64,000 nucleotides of DNA from Leucobacter sp. L43 (GCF_016597785.1 NZ_JAENJG010000003.1:496001-560000), one strand, 5' to 3'. Counted from the stretch's first letter, positions 51,409 through 63,547 are shown. Translations and numbers: made by a program. The notes: generated by a model from the sequence alone, not told the origin.

Positions 51409-52953
51409 GTGAGCAACAACACCGTAGACGTCGTCCTCATCGGTGGCGGCGTAATGAGCGCCACGCTGGGTACGCTGATCAAGCAGGTCCAGCCCGATTG
51501 GTCTATCGAGATCTTCGAGTCCCGCACCGAGGTCGCGACCGAGAGCAGCAACGCGTGGAACAACGCGGGCACCGGTCACGCCGCCCTCTGCGAGCTCAAC
51601 TACATGCCGGAGGGCAAGGACGGGAGCCTGTCGGCGGCGAAGGCCATCGACATCAACGAGCAGTTCCAGCTCTCCCGTCAGTTCTGGTCGTCACTCGTGG
51701 AGCGCGGCATCCTCGGAGAACCCTCCTCGTTCATCAATGCGACCCCGCACATGACGTTCGTGCGCGGGGCCGAGAACGTCGACTACCTCCGACGCCGCTG
51801 GGAGCTGCTGCGCACCGAGCCGCTCTTCTCCGACATGGAGTTCAGCGAGGACCCGGAGCAGATCGCGGAGTGGACGCCCCTGCTGGTCGACCGCCGTTCG
51901 AAGGACGAGGTCTTCGCTGCGACGCGTTCTGAGAGCGGAACCGATGTCGACTTCGGCGCTGTGACGCGCCAGCTCATCTCGCACCTCGTCTCAGAGGGGG
52001 CCGGGCTGAGCCTCGGGGCAGAAGTGCGCAAGCTCCGCCGGCTCGACGACGGCACCTGGGACGTGTACGTGCGCAACCGCTCCGGCTATACCACGACGAT
52101 CGTGAACGCGAAGTTCGTCTTCGTCGGAGCCGGCGGCGGGGCGCTCTCGCTGCTGCAGTCCTCCGGCATCCCCGAGATCAAGGGCTTCGGCGGCTTCCCG
52201 ATCAGCGGCAAGTTCCTGAAGACCAGCAACCCCGAGATCGTGCGCGCGCATCAGGCCAAGGTCTACGGGAAAGCCGCGGTCGGCGCACCGCCCATGTCGG
52301 TTCCGCACCTCGACACGCGCGTCGTGGACGGCGAGGAGAGCCTGCTCTTCGGGCCGTACGCCGGATTCAGCCCGAACTTCCTCAAGAAGGGCTCGTGGTG
52401 GGATCTCCCCGGATCCATCCGGCCGCACAATCTCGGACCGATGCTCAAGGTCGGACTCACCGAGTTCGCTCTCGAGAAGTACCTGCTCGGCGAGCTCCTC
52501 GCGAGCCGTGAGAAGCAGATGGAGACGCTTCGGGAGTACATGCCGACCGCGCGCACCGAGGACTGGGAGATGATCGAGGCCGGTCAGCGCGTCCAGGTCA
52601 TGAAGAACGACCCCGAGAAGGGTGGCATCCTGCAATTCGGCACGGAGGTGATCACCGGCGGCGACGGAACGATCTCCGGCCTGCTCGGTGCATCGCCCGG
52701 CGCATCGACGGCCGTCTACGCGATGCTCGGTGTGCTGCGCAAATGCTTCCCCGAGCAGTTCACGAGCACCTGGGAGTCCGTGTTCACCGAGCACATCCCG
52801 GCGCTCAAGACGGGCGGCCTGAACCACGACCCCGAGCTCGCTGCGGCATCGCTCGCTCACACCTCTCAGGTCCTCGGCCTCGTACCGGCGCCCGCAGAGC
52901 ACGTGACCGAGCAGGAAGCGGCCTCGACCGAGCAGGCGGCAGTGCGGTCCTGA
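51409..52953 (+). CDS. mqo: Malate:quinone oxidoreductase
   Basis: 514 residues. FAD-binding VVLIGGGVMSATLGTLI at the start and the Mqo-specific SSNAWNNAGTGHAALCELNYMP, FVGAGGGALSLLQ and FGPYAGFSPNFLK segments make this a confident call. It oxidises malate to oxaloacetate at the membrane and passes electrons to quinone. Start: GTG 51409 fits the family N-terminus and lies eight bases after TAGACT; TTG 51400 would use the AGAGGGAG ribosome site instead. No terminator is obvious after it. Confidence 0.95.
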   Translation: MSNNTVDVVLIGGGVMSATLGTLIKQVQPDWSIEIFESRTEVATESSNAWNNAGTGHAALCELNYMPEGKDGSLSAAKAIDINEQFQLSRQFWSSLVERGILGEPSSFINATPHMTFVRGAENVDYLRRRWELLRTEPLFSDMEFSEDPEQIAEWTPLLVDRRSKDEVFAATRSESGTDVDFGAVTRQLISHLVSEGAGLSLGAEVRKLRRLDDGTWDVYVRNRSGYTTTIVNAKFVFVGAGGGALSLLQSSGIPEIKGFGGFPISGKFLKTSNPEIVRAHQAKVYGKAAVGAPPMSVPHLDTRVVDGEESLLFGPYAGFSPNFLKKGSWWDLPGSIRPHNLGPMLKVGLTEFALEKYLLGELLASREKQMETLREYMPTARTEDWEMIEAGQRVQVMKNDPEKGGILQFGTEVITGGDGTISGLLGASPGASTAVYAMLGVLRKCFPEQFTSTWESVFTEHIPALKTGGLNHDPELAAASLAHTSQVLGLVPAPAEHVTEQEAASTEQAAVRS

Positions 52954-53002
52954 CCGTCCCGCCAGCGGTGCTGGGCGGCGCCCTGCGCTGCTCGGTGTCC
53001 CC

Positions 53003-53037
53003 CAGCTCGGCGTCGCCCAGCTCGGCGTCGCCCAGCG
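53003..53037 (+). repeat. Short direct repeats after mqo
   Basis: CAGCTCGGCGTCGCC occurs twice in tandem and starts a third time (CCCAGCGC). A small low-complexity patch in the 84-base gap between convergent genes. No function is apparent. Confidence 0.7.
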
Positions 53038-53802
53038 CTACTCGGCGATGAGAGCTTCGACGAACTCCGCCGTCTCGGCCCAGCCCGTGACGGCATGGCA
53101 TGAGACGCCGAGTGCGAGCACCGGGTAGTCGTTGCCGTCCTCGTCGAGCCGATCACCGACGAACAGCATGTCGCTGAGCGGGACCCCCGTGTATTCGACG
53201 AGCTTCTGCATGCCGTAAGCCTTATCGATCCCGCGACGCGTGATGTCGACCGAGGTAGAGCCACCGCTGCGCACCTCGAGGCCGGGCAGGCGGACCGCGA
53301 CTGCGGCGCGGAGGGCGCTCTTCTTCGCCCCCGTCGGGTCCCAGGCGTGCTTGACCTCCACCGGGGCGCGCTGGCCCAGAGCCGAGAAGGTGATCTGGGA
53401 TCCGCGATCCTCCAAGACGTCCCCCCACGATTCCCGCTCCCAGAGGCCCAGACGCTCAGCCTCCTCGCGGAGCGCGGTCAACGCGTCATTGCGCTCCCGC
53501 TCAGTGAGCTCCTCCTGATACACCGTCACCCACTGACCGCGCTCGCGCCGCTCATACCTCGTGCCGCAGGTCGGAAGCAGGTGCAGCCGCCCGAGCATCT
53601 CCTCAGTCACGCTCGCCACCCCGTCGAGTTGCGTCACCAGCTGAGACTCGAACTGCTGGAAGTTGCCCCCCGAGATCACCGCGACGCTCGTGCGTTCGAG
53701 CAGCCGGGCGAACACCGCGAGCATGCGGGGGTCGAGCGGGGACTTCGAGGGTGCAAGGGTGTCGTCGAGATCGAAGGCGATGATGCGCGGGAGTTGAGTC
53801 AC
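53038..53802 (-). CDS. HAD-IIB family phosphatase
   Basis: 254 residues. Motif I is FDLDDTLAPSK (D11, D13), motif II the S in AVISGGN, then KKSALRAAV as the basic residue and FVGDRLDEDGNDYPV as motif IV. The layout is that of the phosphomannomutase-like and sugar-phosphatase HAD-IIB group. The start codon is GTG 53802. Substrate unknown; sugar phosphates are usual for the group. Confidence 0.88.
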   Translation of the reverse strand: MTQLPRIIAFDLDDTLAPSKSPLDPRMLAVFARLLERTSVAVISGGNFQQFESQLVTQLDGVASVTEEMLGRLHLLPTCGTRYERRERGQWVTVYQEELTERERNDALTALREEAERLGLWERESWGDVLEDRGSQITFSALGQRAPVEVKHAWDPTGAKKSALRAAVAVRLPGLEVRSGGSTSVDITRRGIDKAYGMQKLVEYTGVPLSDMLFVGDRLDEDGNDYPVLALGVSCHAVTGWAETAEFVEALIAE

Positions 53803-53866
53803 GTGAAGATTCTTCCACGTCGCGCCGCGCAGACGGCTCGCCGGGAGCTCACGGCTCGGGAGACGG

Positions 53867-57028
<3,162 letters not shown>

Positions 57029-57184
57029 GTCTCCGATGAGTGCGGCGAGCGGTGCGCGCTCTCCCCGGGAGGAACAACGGCTCCGGTGAGGCGAATGAGC
57101 ATGTTCAGCCCTCACGGACGTCGGATCTCTCACGGACGCGCGGTCCATGAAGACCGGGACGCGCGCTCCATGAGCGTCAGGCGG

Positions 57185-57190
57185 TACGAT
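57185..57190 (+). promoter_or_regulatory. -10 of the leaderless tyrS promoter
   Basis: TACGAT, seven bases before the GTG at 57198. The alternative ATG at 57189 lies inside this hexamer. Confidence 0.5.
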
Positions 57191-57197
57191 GACAGGC

Positions 57198-58514
57198 GTG
57201 TCTGAACTGAACGATCGCACCGAGATCCTGGCCGCCCAGCGCAACGACGACAGCTTCGCCACCCTGTGGGAAGAGCTGGAGTGGCGCGGGCTGATCCATG
57301 TGTCGACCGACGCGGAAGCGCTGTCGACGCTGCTCGAGGGCGAACCGTTCGCGTATTACTGCGGATTCGACCCGACGGCATCCAGCCTGCACCTCGGGCA
57401 TCTCGTGCAGCTGCTGCTCATGCGCCGCCTGCAGCTGCGCGGGCACCGGCCGTTGGGTCTGGTCGGCGGGTCGACGGGGCTCATCGGCGATCCGCGCCCC
57501 ACTGCGGAGCGGGTGCTCAATTCGCGTGAGACCGTCGCCGAGTGGGTCGACTCGCTCGGCCAGCAGGTCTCCCGATACCTGAGCTTCGAAGGCGAGAACG
57601 CCGCCAGGCTCGTCAACAACCTCGACTGGACTGCGCCGCTCTCGGCGATCGATTTCCTCCGCGAGATCGGCAAGCACTTCCGTGTCGGCACGATGATCAA
57701 GAAGGACATCGTCGCGAAGCGGCTGAACTCCGACGAGGGCATCAGCTACACCGAGTTCAGCTACCAGATCCTGCAGGGGCTCGACTTCCTCGAACTGTAC
57801 CGGCAGTACGACTGCAAGCTGCAGTCGGGCGGCAGCGATCAGTGGGGCAACCTGACGAGCGGCACGGAACTCATCCGCAAGGTCGAGGGCGCCTCGGCGC
57901 ACGCCATCGGAACGCCGCTGATCACCAACGCCGACGGCACGAAGTTCGGCAAGAGCGAGGGCAACGCGATCTGGTTGAACCCGGAGATGTGCTCGCCCTA
58001 CACCTTCTACCAGTTCTGGTTGAACCAGGCCGACGCCGACGTCGTCGATCGTCTGAAGGTCTTCACCTTCCTGTCGCGCGACGAGATCGAAGACTACGCG
58101 CGCCAGGTCGAAACCGAGCCCTTCAAGCGCGCAGCCCAGAAGCGTCTCGCGCTCGAAGTGACGACGCTCGTGCACGGGGCTGCGGCGGTGCAGGGTGCGA
58201 TCGACGCATCCGAGGCGCTGTTCGGCCGCGGAGACCTCTCCGCGCTCGATGAGTCATCGTTGCGCGGCGCCGTCTCCGAGCTGTCCCAGGCGACCGGATC
58301 GATCGGCACGCCGGTCGCGCAACTCCTCGTCGACACGGAACTCGTGAAGAGCCTCGGCGAGGCTCGACGCGCGATCTCGCAGGGCGGAGTGTACGTGAAC
58401 AACGCTGCGGTGGAGTCCGAGGATCGCGTGCTCGAGAGCGACGATCTGCTGCACGGCGCGATCGCGGTCCTGCGCCGAGGCAAGAAGACGCTCGCCGGCG
58501 TCGTGGTGAAGTAG
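57198..58514 (+). CDS. tyrS: Tyrosyl-tRNA synthetase
   Basis: 438 residues. HIGH motif SLHLGHL (about 64-70), KFGKS (about 248-252) in the place of KMSKS, and a C-terminal S4 RNA-binding domain (from about 365; LGEARRAISQGGVYVNNAAVE). It charges tRNA-Tyr. The GTG at 57198 fits a leaderless start; ATG 57189 would add three residues but lies within the -10. Located after argH with a 169-base gap that contains two pairs of short repeats (CTCACGGACG and CCATGA). Confidence 0.95.
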   Translation: MSELNDRTEILAAQRNDDSFATLWEELEWRGLIHVSTDAEALSTLLEGEPFAYYCGFDPTASSLHLGHLVQLLLMRRLQLRGHRPLGLVGGSTGLIGDPRPTAERVLNSRETVAEWVDSLGQQVSRYLSFEGENAARLVNNLDWTAPLSAIDFLREIGKHFRVGTMIKKDIVAKRLNSDEGISYTEFSYQILQGLDFLELYRQYDCKLQSGGSDQWGNLTSGTELIRKVEGASAHAIGTPLITNADGTKFGKSEGNAIWLNPEMCSPYTFYQFWLNQADADVVDRLKVFTFLSRDEIEDYARQVETEPFKRAAQKRLALEVTTLVHGAAAVQGAIDASEALFGRGDLSALDESSLRGAVSELSQATGSIGTPVAQLLVDTELVKSLGEARRAISQGGVYVNNAAVESEDRVLESDDLLHGAIAVLRRGKKTLAGVVVK

Positions 58515-58521
58515 GGTTCCG

Positions 58522-59316
58522 ATGCGCATCGCTCTGCTGCAGGCGTCCGCGACGCCCCTCGACCCCGAGGCCAACCTCGCCGCCATTCGCACGGCCGCGA
58601 CCGACGCTAAGAGGGCCGGTGCCGAGCTGCTGCTCACACCTGAGCTCTTCGTGACGGGGTACGCGCCTGCCGAGCTCGCCGAATGGCTGAGCGCCGAACG
58701 CGTCGAAAATATCCCGAGCGCACTCGCTTCCATCGCGCGTGAGACCGGGGTCGCGATCGCCGCCGGGTTCCCGCTCGCCCGCGAGGACGGCACGTTCGCC
58801 ATCGCCGCGGGTCTCTGGGACGCCGCCGGCGACGAAGTGCTGCGCTACGAGAAGGTGCACCTGTGGGGCGCCGACGAACGATTGGCCTTCACCCCGGCTG
58901 CCGATCCTCCCCGCATCGCCGACTGGAACGGGCGGCGCGTCGCCTTCCAGATCTGCTACGACATCGAGTTCCCCGAGCCCGCCCGTTTCGCGGCGGCGAA
59001 CGGCGCCGATCTGCTCTTGGTGCCAACGGCGATCGACGGCGACTCGGCGTACGTGCCCGAGCTGCTCGTGCGCGCTCGCGCCGCCGAGAACCGCATCGTC
59101 GTCGCCTACGCCGATCACGCCGGAGGGATCTTCGCGGGCCTGAGCGTGGTCGCCGGATTCGAGGGCGCGGTGCTCGGAGCGTCCGGCGCCGATCCCGAAC
59201 TGCTCATCGTTGATGTGCCGGATCCCGAGGCCTCCGACCCGGGTCGGCCGTCGGTGGGTGCTGGCGCGCTGTATCTGCAGGATCGTCGGCCAGAGGTGTA
59301 CGCGGGCTGGCGCTGA
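58522..59316 (+). CDS. Carbon-nitrogen hydrolase (nitrilase superfamily)
   Basis: 264 residues. The Glu-Lys-Cys triad is E41 (LLTPELF), K111 (YEKVHLWG) and C145 (QICYDIEFPE). The family hydrolyses amides or nitriles; no signal peptide. The start is seven bases after the tyrS stop and may be coupled to it. Its last 113 bases overlap the 3' end of the Lrp gene on the other strand. Confidence 0.92.
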   Translation: MRIALLQASATPLDPEANLAAIRTAATDAKRAGAELLLTPELFVTGYAPAELAEWLSAERVENIPSALASIARETGVAIAAGFPLAREDGTFAIAAGLWDAAGDEVLRYEKVHLWGADERLAFTPAADPPRIADWNGRRVAFQICYDIEFPEPARFAAANGADLLLVPTAIDGDSAYVPELLVRARAAENRIVVAYADHAGGIFAGLSVVAGFEGAVLGASGADPELLIVDVPDPEASDPGRPSVGAGALYLQDRRPEVYAGWR

Positions 59317-60253
59317 GCCGATCGCCCTCGCCGTACTGCTCCTTCACGATCCTGAGGTTCGCCCACGTTTCGATGCGCTCGACCTCGGGGAGTGTGCGCA
59401 ACCGGTCGGCCTGATCGAGGAGCTCCTCGTAGCTGTCGGCGGAGAGCGTCACGATGAGGTCGTAGTCTCCGATGGTGGTCGCGATGAACTCGGGGTCGAG
59501 GGAACGCACACTCGAGAGTGCGGCCGAGATCCTGCCCCGGATCTTCACACCGACCCCGATGGACGGGGTCTCCACGCGATCGGCGGCCCCGGCTCCATCG
59601 GGCGACGCGAGCGCGCCGCGCACCGGAATGCCGACGACCTTCACCGCTCCGTCGCGCGTCAGACGCTCGAAGCGGAGACGCGCACCGCTGGGGGAGATGC
59701 CCGCCGCCTCTCCGAGCTCGCGGAACGAAGCGCGACCGTTGCGCTGCAGATGACTCACGAGCGCACGGTCGGCCTCGTCGACGACGAACGACGTTCGTCC
59801 GGTGCGGAGCGGGGAGTACCGGTTGACCTCGATGCTCTCGTACAGATGCGTGCGCACCTCCTGCACTCCGGGCAGCTCCCGAACCCGGTCGACGGTGGAG
59901 CGCAGGTGCGGGTCCGCGCCGACGCGCACTTCGACGTCGATCGAGTAGTGGCCGCTGATGTCGGCGACGAAGGTCGACTCTGGCATCGCCGCGAGGGCCG
60001 ATCTGACCGGAGCGATGGGCCCGGAAACGGAGAGCTGCAGGTAGGCGAAGCGCTCGAGCCCCAGCAGATCGGGGCTGATCGACACGGTCAACCGCAGCTC
60101 GCCGCGCGTGATCGCGCTCTGCACGATCTGGGTCACCTGCCGGCGACTCACACCGAGCTCAGCTGCGATCCGCGAATAGCTCGCGCGTCCGTTCTCTCGC
60201 AGGCCGCGGAGCACGCGCCGGCGCAGTTCAGCAGATTCGACCGGATGCTCCAT
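59204..60253 (-). CDS. Double-module Lrp/AsnC-type transcriptional regulator
   Basis: 349 residues made of two Lrp-like halves, each with an HTH (ENGRASYSRIAAELGVSRRQVTQIV and RNGRASFRELGEAAGISPSGARLRF) and a ligand-binding (RAM-like) half. The C-terminal 40 residues are Pro/Asp/Arg-rich and encoded opposite the nitrilase gene. ATG 60253 follows GGGAG. A perfect 22-bp dyad lies 25 bases upstream. It faces the NCS1-permease operon and probably regulates it in response to the transported or a related compound. Confidence 0.9.
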   Translation of the reverse strand: MEHPVESAELRRRVLRGLRENGRASYSRIAAELGVSRRQVTQIVQSAITRGELRLTVSISPDLLGLERFAYLQLSVSGPIAPVRSALAAMPESTFVADISGHYSIDVEVRVGADPHLRSTVDRVRELPGVQEVRTHLYESIEVNRYSPLRTGRTSFVVDEADRALVSHLQRNGRASFRELGEAAGISPSGARLRFERLTRDGAVKVVGIPVRGALASPDGAGAADRVETPSIGVGVKIRGRISAALSSVRSLDPEFIATTIGDYDLIVTLSADSYEELLDQADRLRTLPEVERIETWANLRIVKEQYGEGDRLSASPRTPLADDPADTARQHPPTADPGRRPRDPAHQR

Positions 60254-60465
60254 CGCTGACTCCCTAGCCGCCTCGATCGGGCTGCGCAGATGCGCAGCCC
60301 AGAAGCGCCATTCTACGGCTCTCGCGCACATTCTGTCCGTTCTCTGGCCGTTTGCGCATCCGTGCGACCGGACGACGAACGAAATGCCCCGAAGTCACCT
60401 AGGCTGGCTCCGTTCTCCGCGTGAGCGGAAGCGGGATCACACGGATACACAAGGAGGTCTGTCCC
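60254..60465. promoter_or_regulatory. Divergent promoter region of Lrp and the permease operon
   Basis: Contains the dyad GGGCTGCGCA-GA-TGCGCAGCCC (60279-60300) and a further TGCGCA at 60353-60358 followed by TGCGA at 60363-60367. TAGGCT (60400-60405) is a plausible rightward -10. Confidence 0.6.
60279..60300. promoter_or_regulatory. Perfect 22-bp dyad, probable Lrp operator
   Basis: Ten-base arms with a two-base spacer, 25 bases ahead of the Lrp start. Contains two TGCGCA hexamers. Likely autoregulatory operator of the Lrp-type protein. Confidence 0.65.
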
Positions 60466-60636
60466 ATGAACACGGATACTCGGCTCGCTGAAGAGCTCGA
60501 GCGTCGACTGACGCACATCGAAACGGTCGAGGCGGACGACCCGGTGCACGCCAGGCTCGGCGGCGGCAGCCTCGCGCTCTTCCTGAGCGTCGTCGGCGTC
60601 ATCGCACTCAGCTCGTGGATCGCAGGTGTGCTGTGA
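60466..60636 (+). CDS. Small single-span membrane protein coupled to the NCS1 permease
   Basis: 56 residues. A polar, acidic N-terminus (MNTDTRLAEELERRLTHIETVEADDP) and one C-terminal helix (LGGGSLALFLSVVGVIALSSWIAGVL). AAGGAGG precedes the ATG by seven bases. Its stop overlaps the GTG of the permease (GTGA), so the two are made together. It may be an accessory subunit, as small proteins are for some other transporters; this is inference. Confidence 0.8.
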   Translation: MNTDTRLAEELERRLTHIETVEADDPVHARLGGGSLALFLSVVGVIALSSWIAGVL

Positions 60637-62141
60637 GCGGCGCCGCAGACGAGCGTCCCAGCGCATCAGCCTCCGAGCTCACCGAGACGCAGGCGCTGCG
60701 CGTCGAAGCGGCTGTCGCCGAGGAGGCGACTTTCGGATCGCTACCGCTGACGAAGAGCGAACGCACCTGGCGCGCCACCGACTTCAGCTGGGTGACGCTC
60801 AGCCTGGCCATCGCCACGTGGGCGTTTCTCACGGGCGGTTCGACGGTGCTGCTCGTCGGATTCGGCGACGGCATCGCGGCGATGCTCCTCGGCAATACGC
60901 TCGGACTCGCCATCATGGTGCTCGGCAGCGTGCTGCTCAGCCAGCGTCTCGGCGTGGAGCAGTATCGCGCACTGAAGTCGGTCTTCGGCGCGGTCGGCGT
61001 CGCCATCGTCGTGTTCACCGTCGTGCTCGTCACCGAGATGGGGTGGAGTTCGCTGCTCGGCATCATGTTCGGCCGCGCGTTCACCGAGATCTCGAACCAG
61101 GCATTCGGCACGGAGTTCAACGTCGAAGGTCCCGTCGTCACGATCTTCGCGCTCGCGGCCATCCTGGGCGGCTGGTTCTTGCTCTCACGCGGCCCGGTCG
61201 CCATCAGCAAGCTCAACCGCTTCGTCGCACCCGGCCTCCTCATCATCGTGGCACTCATGATGGTGCTCCTCATGTCGCAGCACTCCTGGGCTGACCTGTT
61301 CGCGGCCGAGCCGTTGGCCCCGTTCGAGGACGAAACCCTGAACTTCGCGATGGCCGTTGAATTCAATCTCGGCGCGGGACTGTCGTGGTGGCCCGTGATG
61401 GGCACGCTCGCCCGACTGACGCGCGGCCCGAAGGCGGCGCTGTGGCCCGCGTACGGAGGGATCTTCATCGGGACAGTGGTCGCTCAGCTGGTCGGCATGG
61501 CCGCAGCGCTCATGCTCGGGGCCGCAGACCCGACCGCCTGGATGGTGCCGCTCGGCGGCCCCGTGCTCGGCATCCTCACGCTGCTGTTCGTCGGGTTCGC
61601 GAACGTCACCAGCATGGCGTCGATCGCGTATTCGACCGTCCTCGCGATCAAGCAGTCGAGCGGACGGGCGCTCTCCCGACTCCGATGGCCGGCGCTGTGC
61701 GCCGTCTTCCTGTTCTTCCCGGCGGTGCTCGCACTGTTCCCGAGCTTCATGTACGGGCAGTTCATGACGTTCGTCGTGATATCGGGAGCGTTCATCGCCG
61801 CGATCTGCGGGGTGATCATCGCCGACTACCTGATCCTCCGCCGCCAGAACGTTCCCGTGCGGGCGCTCTACGCGAACGGGGTCGAAGATCCGCTGCGCTT
61901 CACCGGCGGTGTGAACCTCGCCGCGATGATCGCAGTCGCGACCGCTTCGATCTTCTACCTCTGGGTGTACAACCCCATCACCCTCGAGACGCTGCCGATC
62001 TTCCGATACGCGACGGCGACCGTGCCGACCATCGGCATCGCGATCGCGGTCTACCTCCTCCTCAACTGGCTGCTCTACGTGCGCCGCGGCCGCGGCGCGT
62101 ACGGCCAGACCGATCCGTTCGCGGCCGCCGGAAGGAAGTAA
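60633..62141 (+). CDS. NCS1-type purine/cytosine permease family transporter
   Basis: 502 residues with 12 helices. The N-terminus and helices (SWVTLSLAIATWAFLTGGSTVLL, LGLAIMVLGSVLL, GLSWWPVMGTLARLTRGPKAALWPAYGG, GVIIADYLILRRQNVP) fit the NCS1/codB group, but the exact substrate (nucleobase, hydantoin or other) is not clear. The start is GTG 60633. Second gene of an operon with the 56-residue protein and the Zn-dehydrogenase. Confidence 0.88.
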   Translation: MSGAADERPSASASELTETQALRVEAAVAEEATFGSLPLTKSERTWRATDFSWVTLSLAIATWAFLTGGSTVLLVGFGDGIAAMLLGNTLGLAIMVLGSVLLSQRLGVEQYRALKSVFGAVGVAIVVFTVVLVTEMGWSSLLGIMFGRAFTEISNQAFGTEFNVEGPVVTIFALAAILGGWFLLSRGPVAISKLNRFVAPGLLIIVALMMVLLMSQHSWADLFAAEPLAPFEDETLNFAMAVEFNLGAGLSWWPVMGTLARLTRGPKAALWPAYGGIFIGTVVAQLVGMAAALMLGAADPTAWMVPLGGPVLGILTLLFVGFANVTSMASIAYSTVLAIKQSSGRALSRLRWPALCAVFLFFPAVLALFPSFMYGQFMTFVVISGAFIAAICGVIIADYLILRRQNVPVRALYANGVEDPLRFTGGVNLAAMIAVATASIFYLWVYNPITLETLPIFRYATATVPTIGIAIAVYLLLNWLLYVRRGRGAYGQTDPFAAAGRK

Positions 62142-62143
62142 CG

Positions 62144-63262
62144 ATGACTGAGCCGAAGCAGGTGCGCGCCGCCGTCTACCGCGGCACCGAGGGTGACCGG
62201 CTGTCGGTCGAGACGATGACCCTGGCGGGCCCCGAGCACGGCGAGGTGCGCGTCACGGTGCGCGCGGCCGGCGTCTGCGGATCCGATCGGCACGTGCTCG
62301 ACGGCGAATGGCAGGTGCCGCTGCCGGCAGTCATGGGGCACGAGGCCGCCGGAGTCGTGGAAGCCGTGGGCGCCGGAGTGCGCGGGCTCGAGATCGGAGA
62401 CCACGTGGTCATCGCGTGGCACCAGGCCTGCCAGCGGTGCGGGGAATGCGCGGGGGGCAAGCCCTGGGCGTGCACGCGGGCCAAATCGAACGACTCGCTG
62501 CTGCCCGACGGCACGACCCGGTGGAGCGACGGATCCGACGGCGCCGCGGCCTACCCGTACCTGGCGACCGGTGCCATGGCCGAGGCGATCGTCGTGCCGG
62601 AGTTCGCGGCGATCAAGATCGACGAGCGCGTGCCGTTCGACGTGGCCAGCCTGATCGGATGCTCGGTCGGCACCGGCTACGGCGCAGTGGCCAACAACGC
62701 CCGCGTGGTCGCGGGTGAGTCCGCGGTGGTCGTGGGCGCCGGCGGCGTGGGGCTGTCCATCATCTCGGCGCTGCGTCTCGCGGGAGCCAACCCGATCGTG
62801 GCGGTCGACGTGTCGGAGGCAAAGCTCGCCGAGGCCACGCGAGCCGGGGCGACACGCACCGTGCTGAGCGGCGACGATCTCGTAGAGCAGGTGCGCGAAG
62901 CCACGGGTGGCGGAGCCGACGTGGCCTTCGAGGCGATCGGCCGCGTGCAGACGATGCAGCAGTTGCCGGAACTGATCCGGCCCGGCGGCCGCGCCGTATT
63001 CGTCGGCCTGCCGCCGGAAGGGCAGAGCGTCGAGATCGACGGTCTGCTGCTCGCGTATGAGGGGAAGACGATCATCGGCTCGAACTACGGCGGACTCGTT
63101 CCCGCGCGCGACTTCCCGCGCGTGGCTGGAGCCTATCTCTCCGGTGCGCTGCCGCTCGACGACCTCATCAGCGCGCGTGTCGGACTCGACGACGTCAACG
63201 AAGCCTTCGACGCCATGCGGCGCGGGGAGCGCACGCGCAGCGTGATCCTCTTCGGGGAGTAG
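62144..63262 (+). CDS. Zinc-dependent medium-chain alcohol dehydrogenase
   Basis: 372 residues. Catalytic zinc: C45 (VCGSDRH) with H66-E67 (MGHEAAG); structural zinc: C96, C99, C102 and C110; NAD(P) motif GAGGVGLS (about 200-207). Family members oxidise alcohols or aldehydes, including formaldehyde. GGAAGGAAG precedes the ATG, two bases after the permease stop. Genomic context suggests that it processes the compound brought in by the permease or a product of it. Confidence 0.92.
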   Translation: MTEPKQVRAAVYRGTEGDRLSVETMTLAGPEHGEVRVTVRAAGVCGSDRHVLDGEWQVPLPAVMGHEAAGVVEAVGAGVRGLEIGDHVVIAWHQACQRCGECAGGKPWACTRAKSNDSLLPDGTTRWSDGSDGAAAYPYLATGAMAEAIVVPEFAAIKIDERVPFDVASLIGCSVGTGYGAVANNARVVAGESAVVVGAGGVGLSIISALRLAGANPIVAVDVSEAKLAEATRAGATRTVLSGDDLVEQVREATGGGADVAFEAIGRVQTMQQLPELIRPGGRAVFVGLPPEGQSVEIDGLLLAYEGKTIIGSNYGGLVPARDFPRVAGAYLSGALPLDDLISARVGLDDVNEAFDAMRRGERTRSVILFGE

Positions 63263-63288
63263 CGGAGTCGGGCGGCTCGCCGCCGCGA

Positions 63289-63547
63289 CTGCTCGCTTCG
63301 CCCCTGCTCGCTTCGCCCCTGCTCGCTGCGACTGCTCGCTGCGACTGCTCGACTGCTCGAAAGCGCGATTCGGCACCGTTCCCCACTTGGGAAGGTGCCG
63401 AATCGCGCTTTCGGCGCGGGGGCGCGGGCCGCGGGGGCGCGGGGACGCGGGCCGCGGGAGCGCGGGCCGCGGGAGCGCGGTGCAGCCGCCGTGGATCCGT
63501 CGCCCAGGATCCGCCGCCGAGGATCCGCCGGATCCCGCCCGAACGGA
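63289..63547. repeat. Repeat-rich gap with a long hairpin
   Basis: 285-base gap between the dehydrogenase and the XRE-cupin gene. In order: short direct repeats (CTGCTCGCTTCGCCC twice, then GCTGCGACTGCTC twice), a 19-base perfect inverted repeat with an inner TTCCC/GGGAA stem (63359-63412), GC-only repeats of the unit CGCGGGCCGCGGGAG (about 63417-63480), and a patch of GGATCCG-like repeats (63489-63540). Confidence 0.75.
63359..63412 (+). terminator. Long perfect hairpin, probable terminator
   Basis: GAAAGCGCGATTCGGCACC (63359-63377) pairs with GGTGCCGAATCGCGCTTTC (63394-63412) without mismatch; the loop forms a second TTCCC/GGGAA stem. Its length exceeds that of normal terminators. Confidence 0.6.

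Noticed and set aside
53003..53037. CAGCTCGGCGTCGCC repeats as a binding site or attenuator
   Set aside because: They lie after a gene end between convergent genes and have no symmetry; probably slippage-type repetition.
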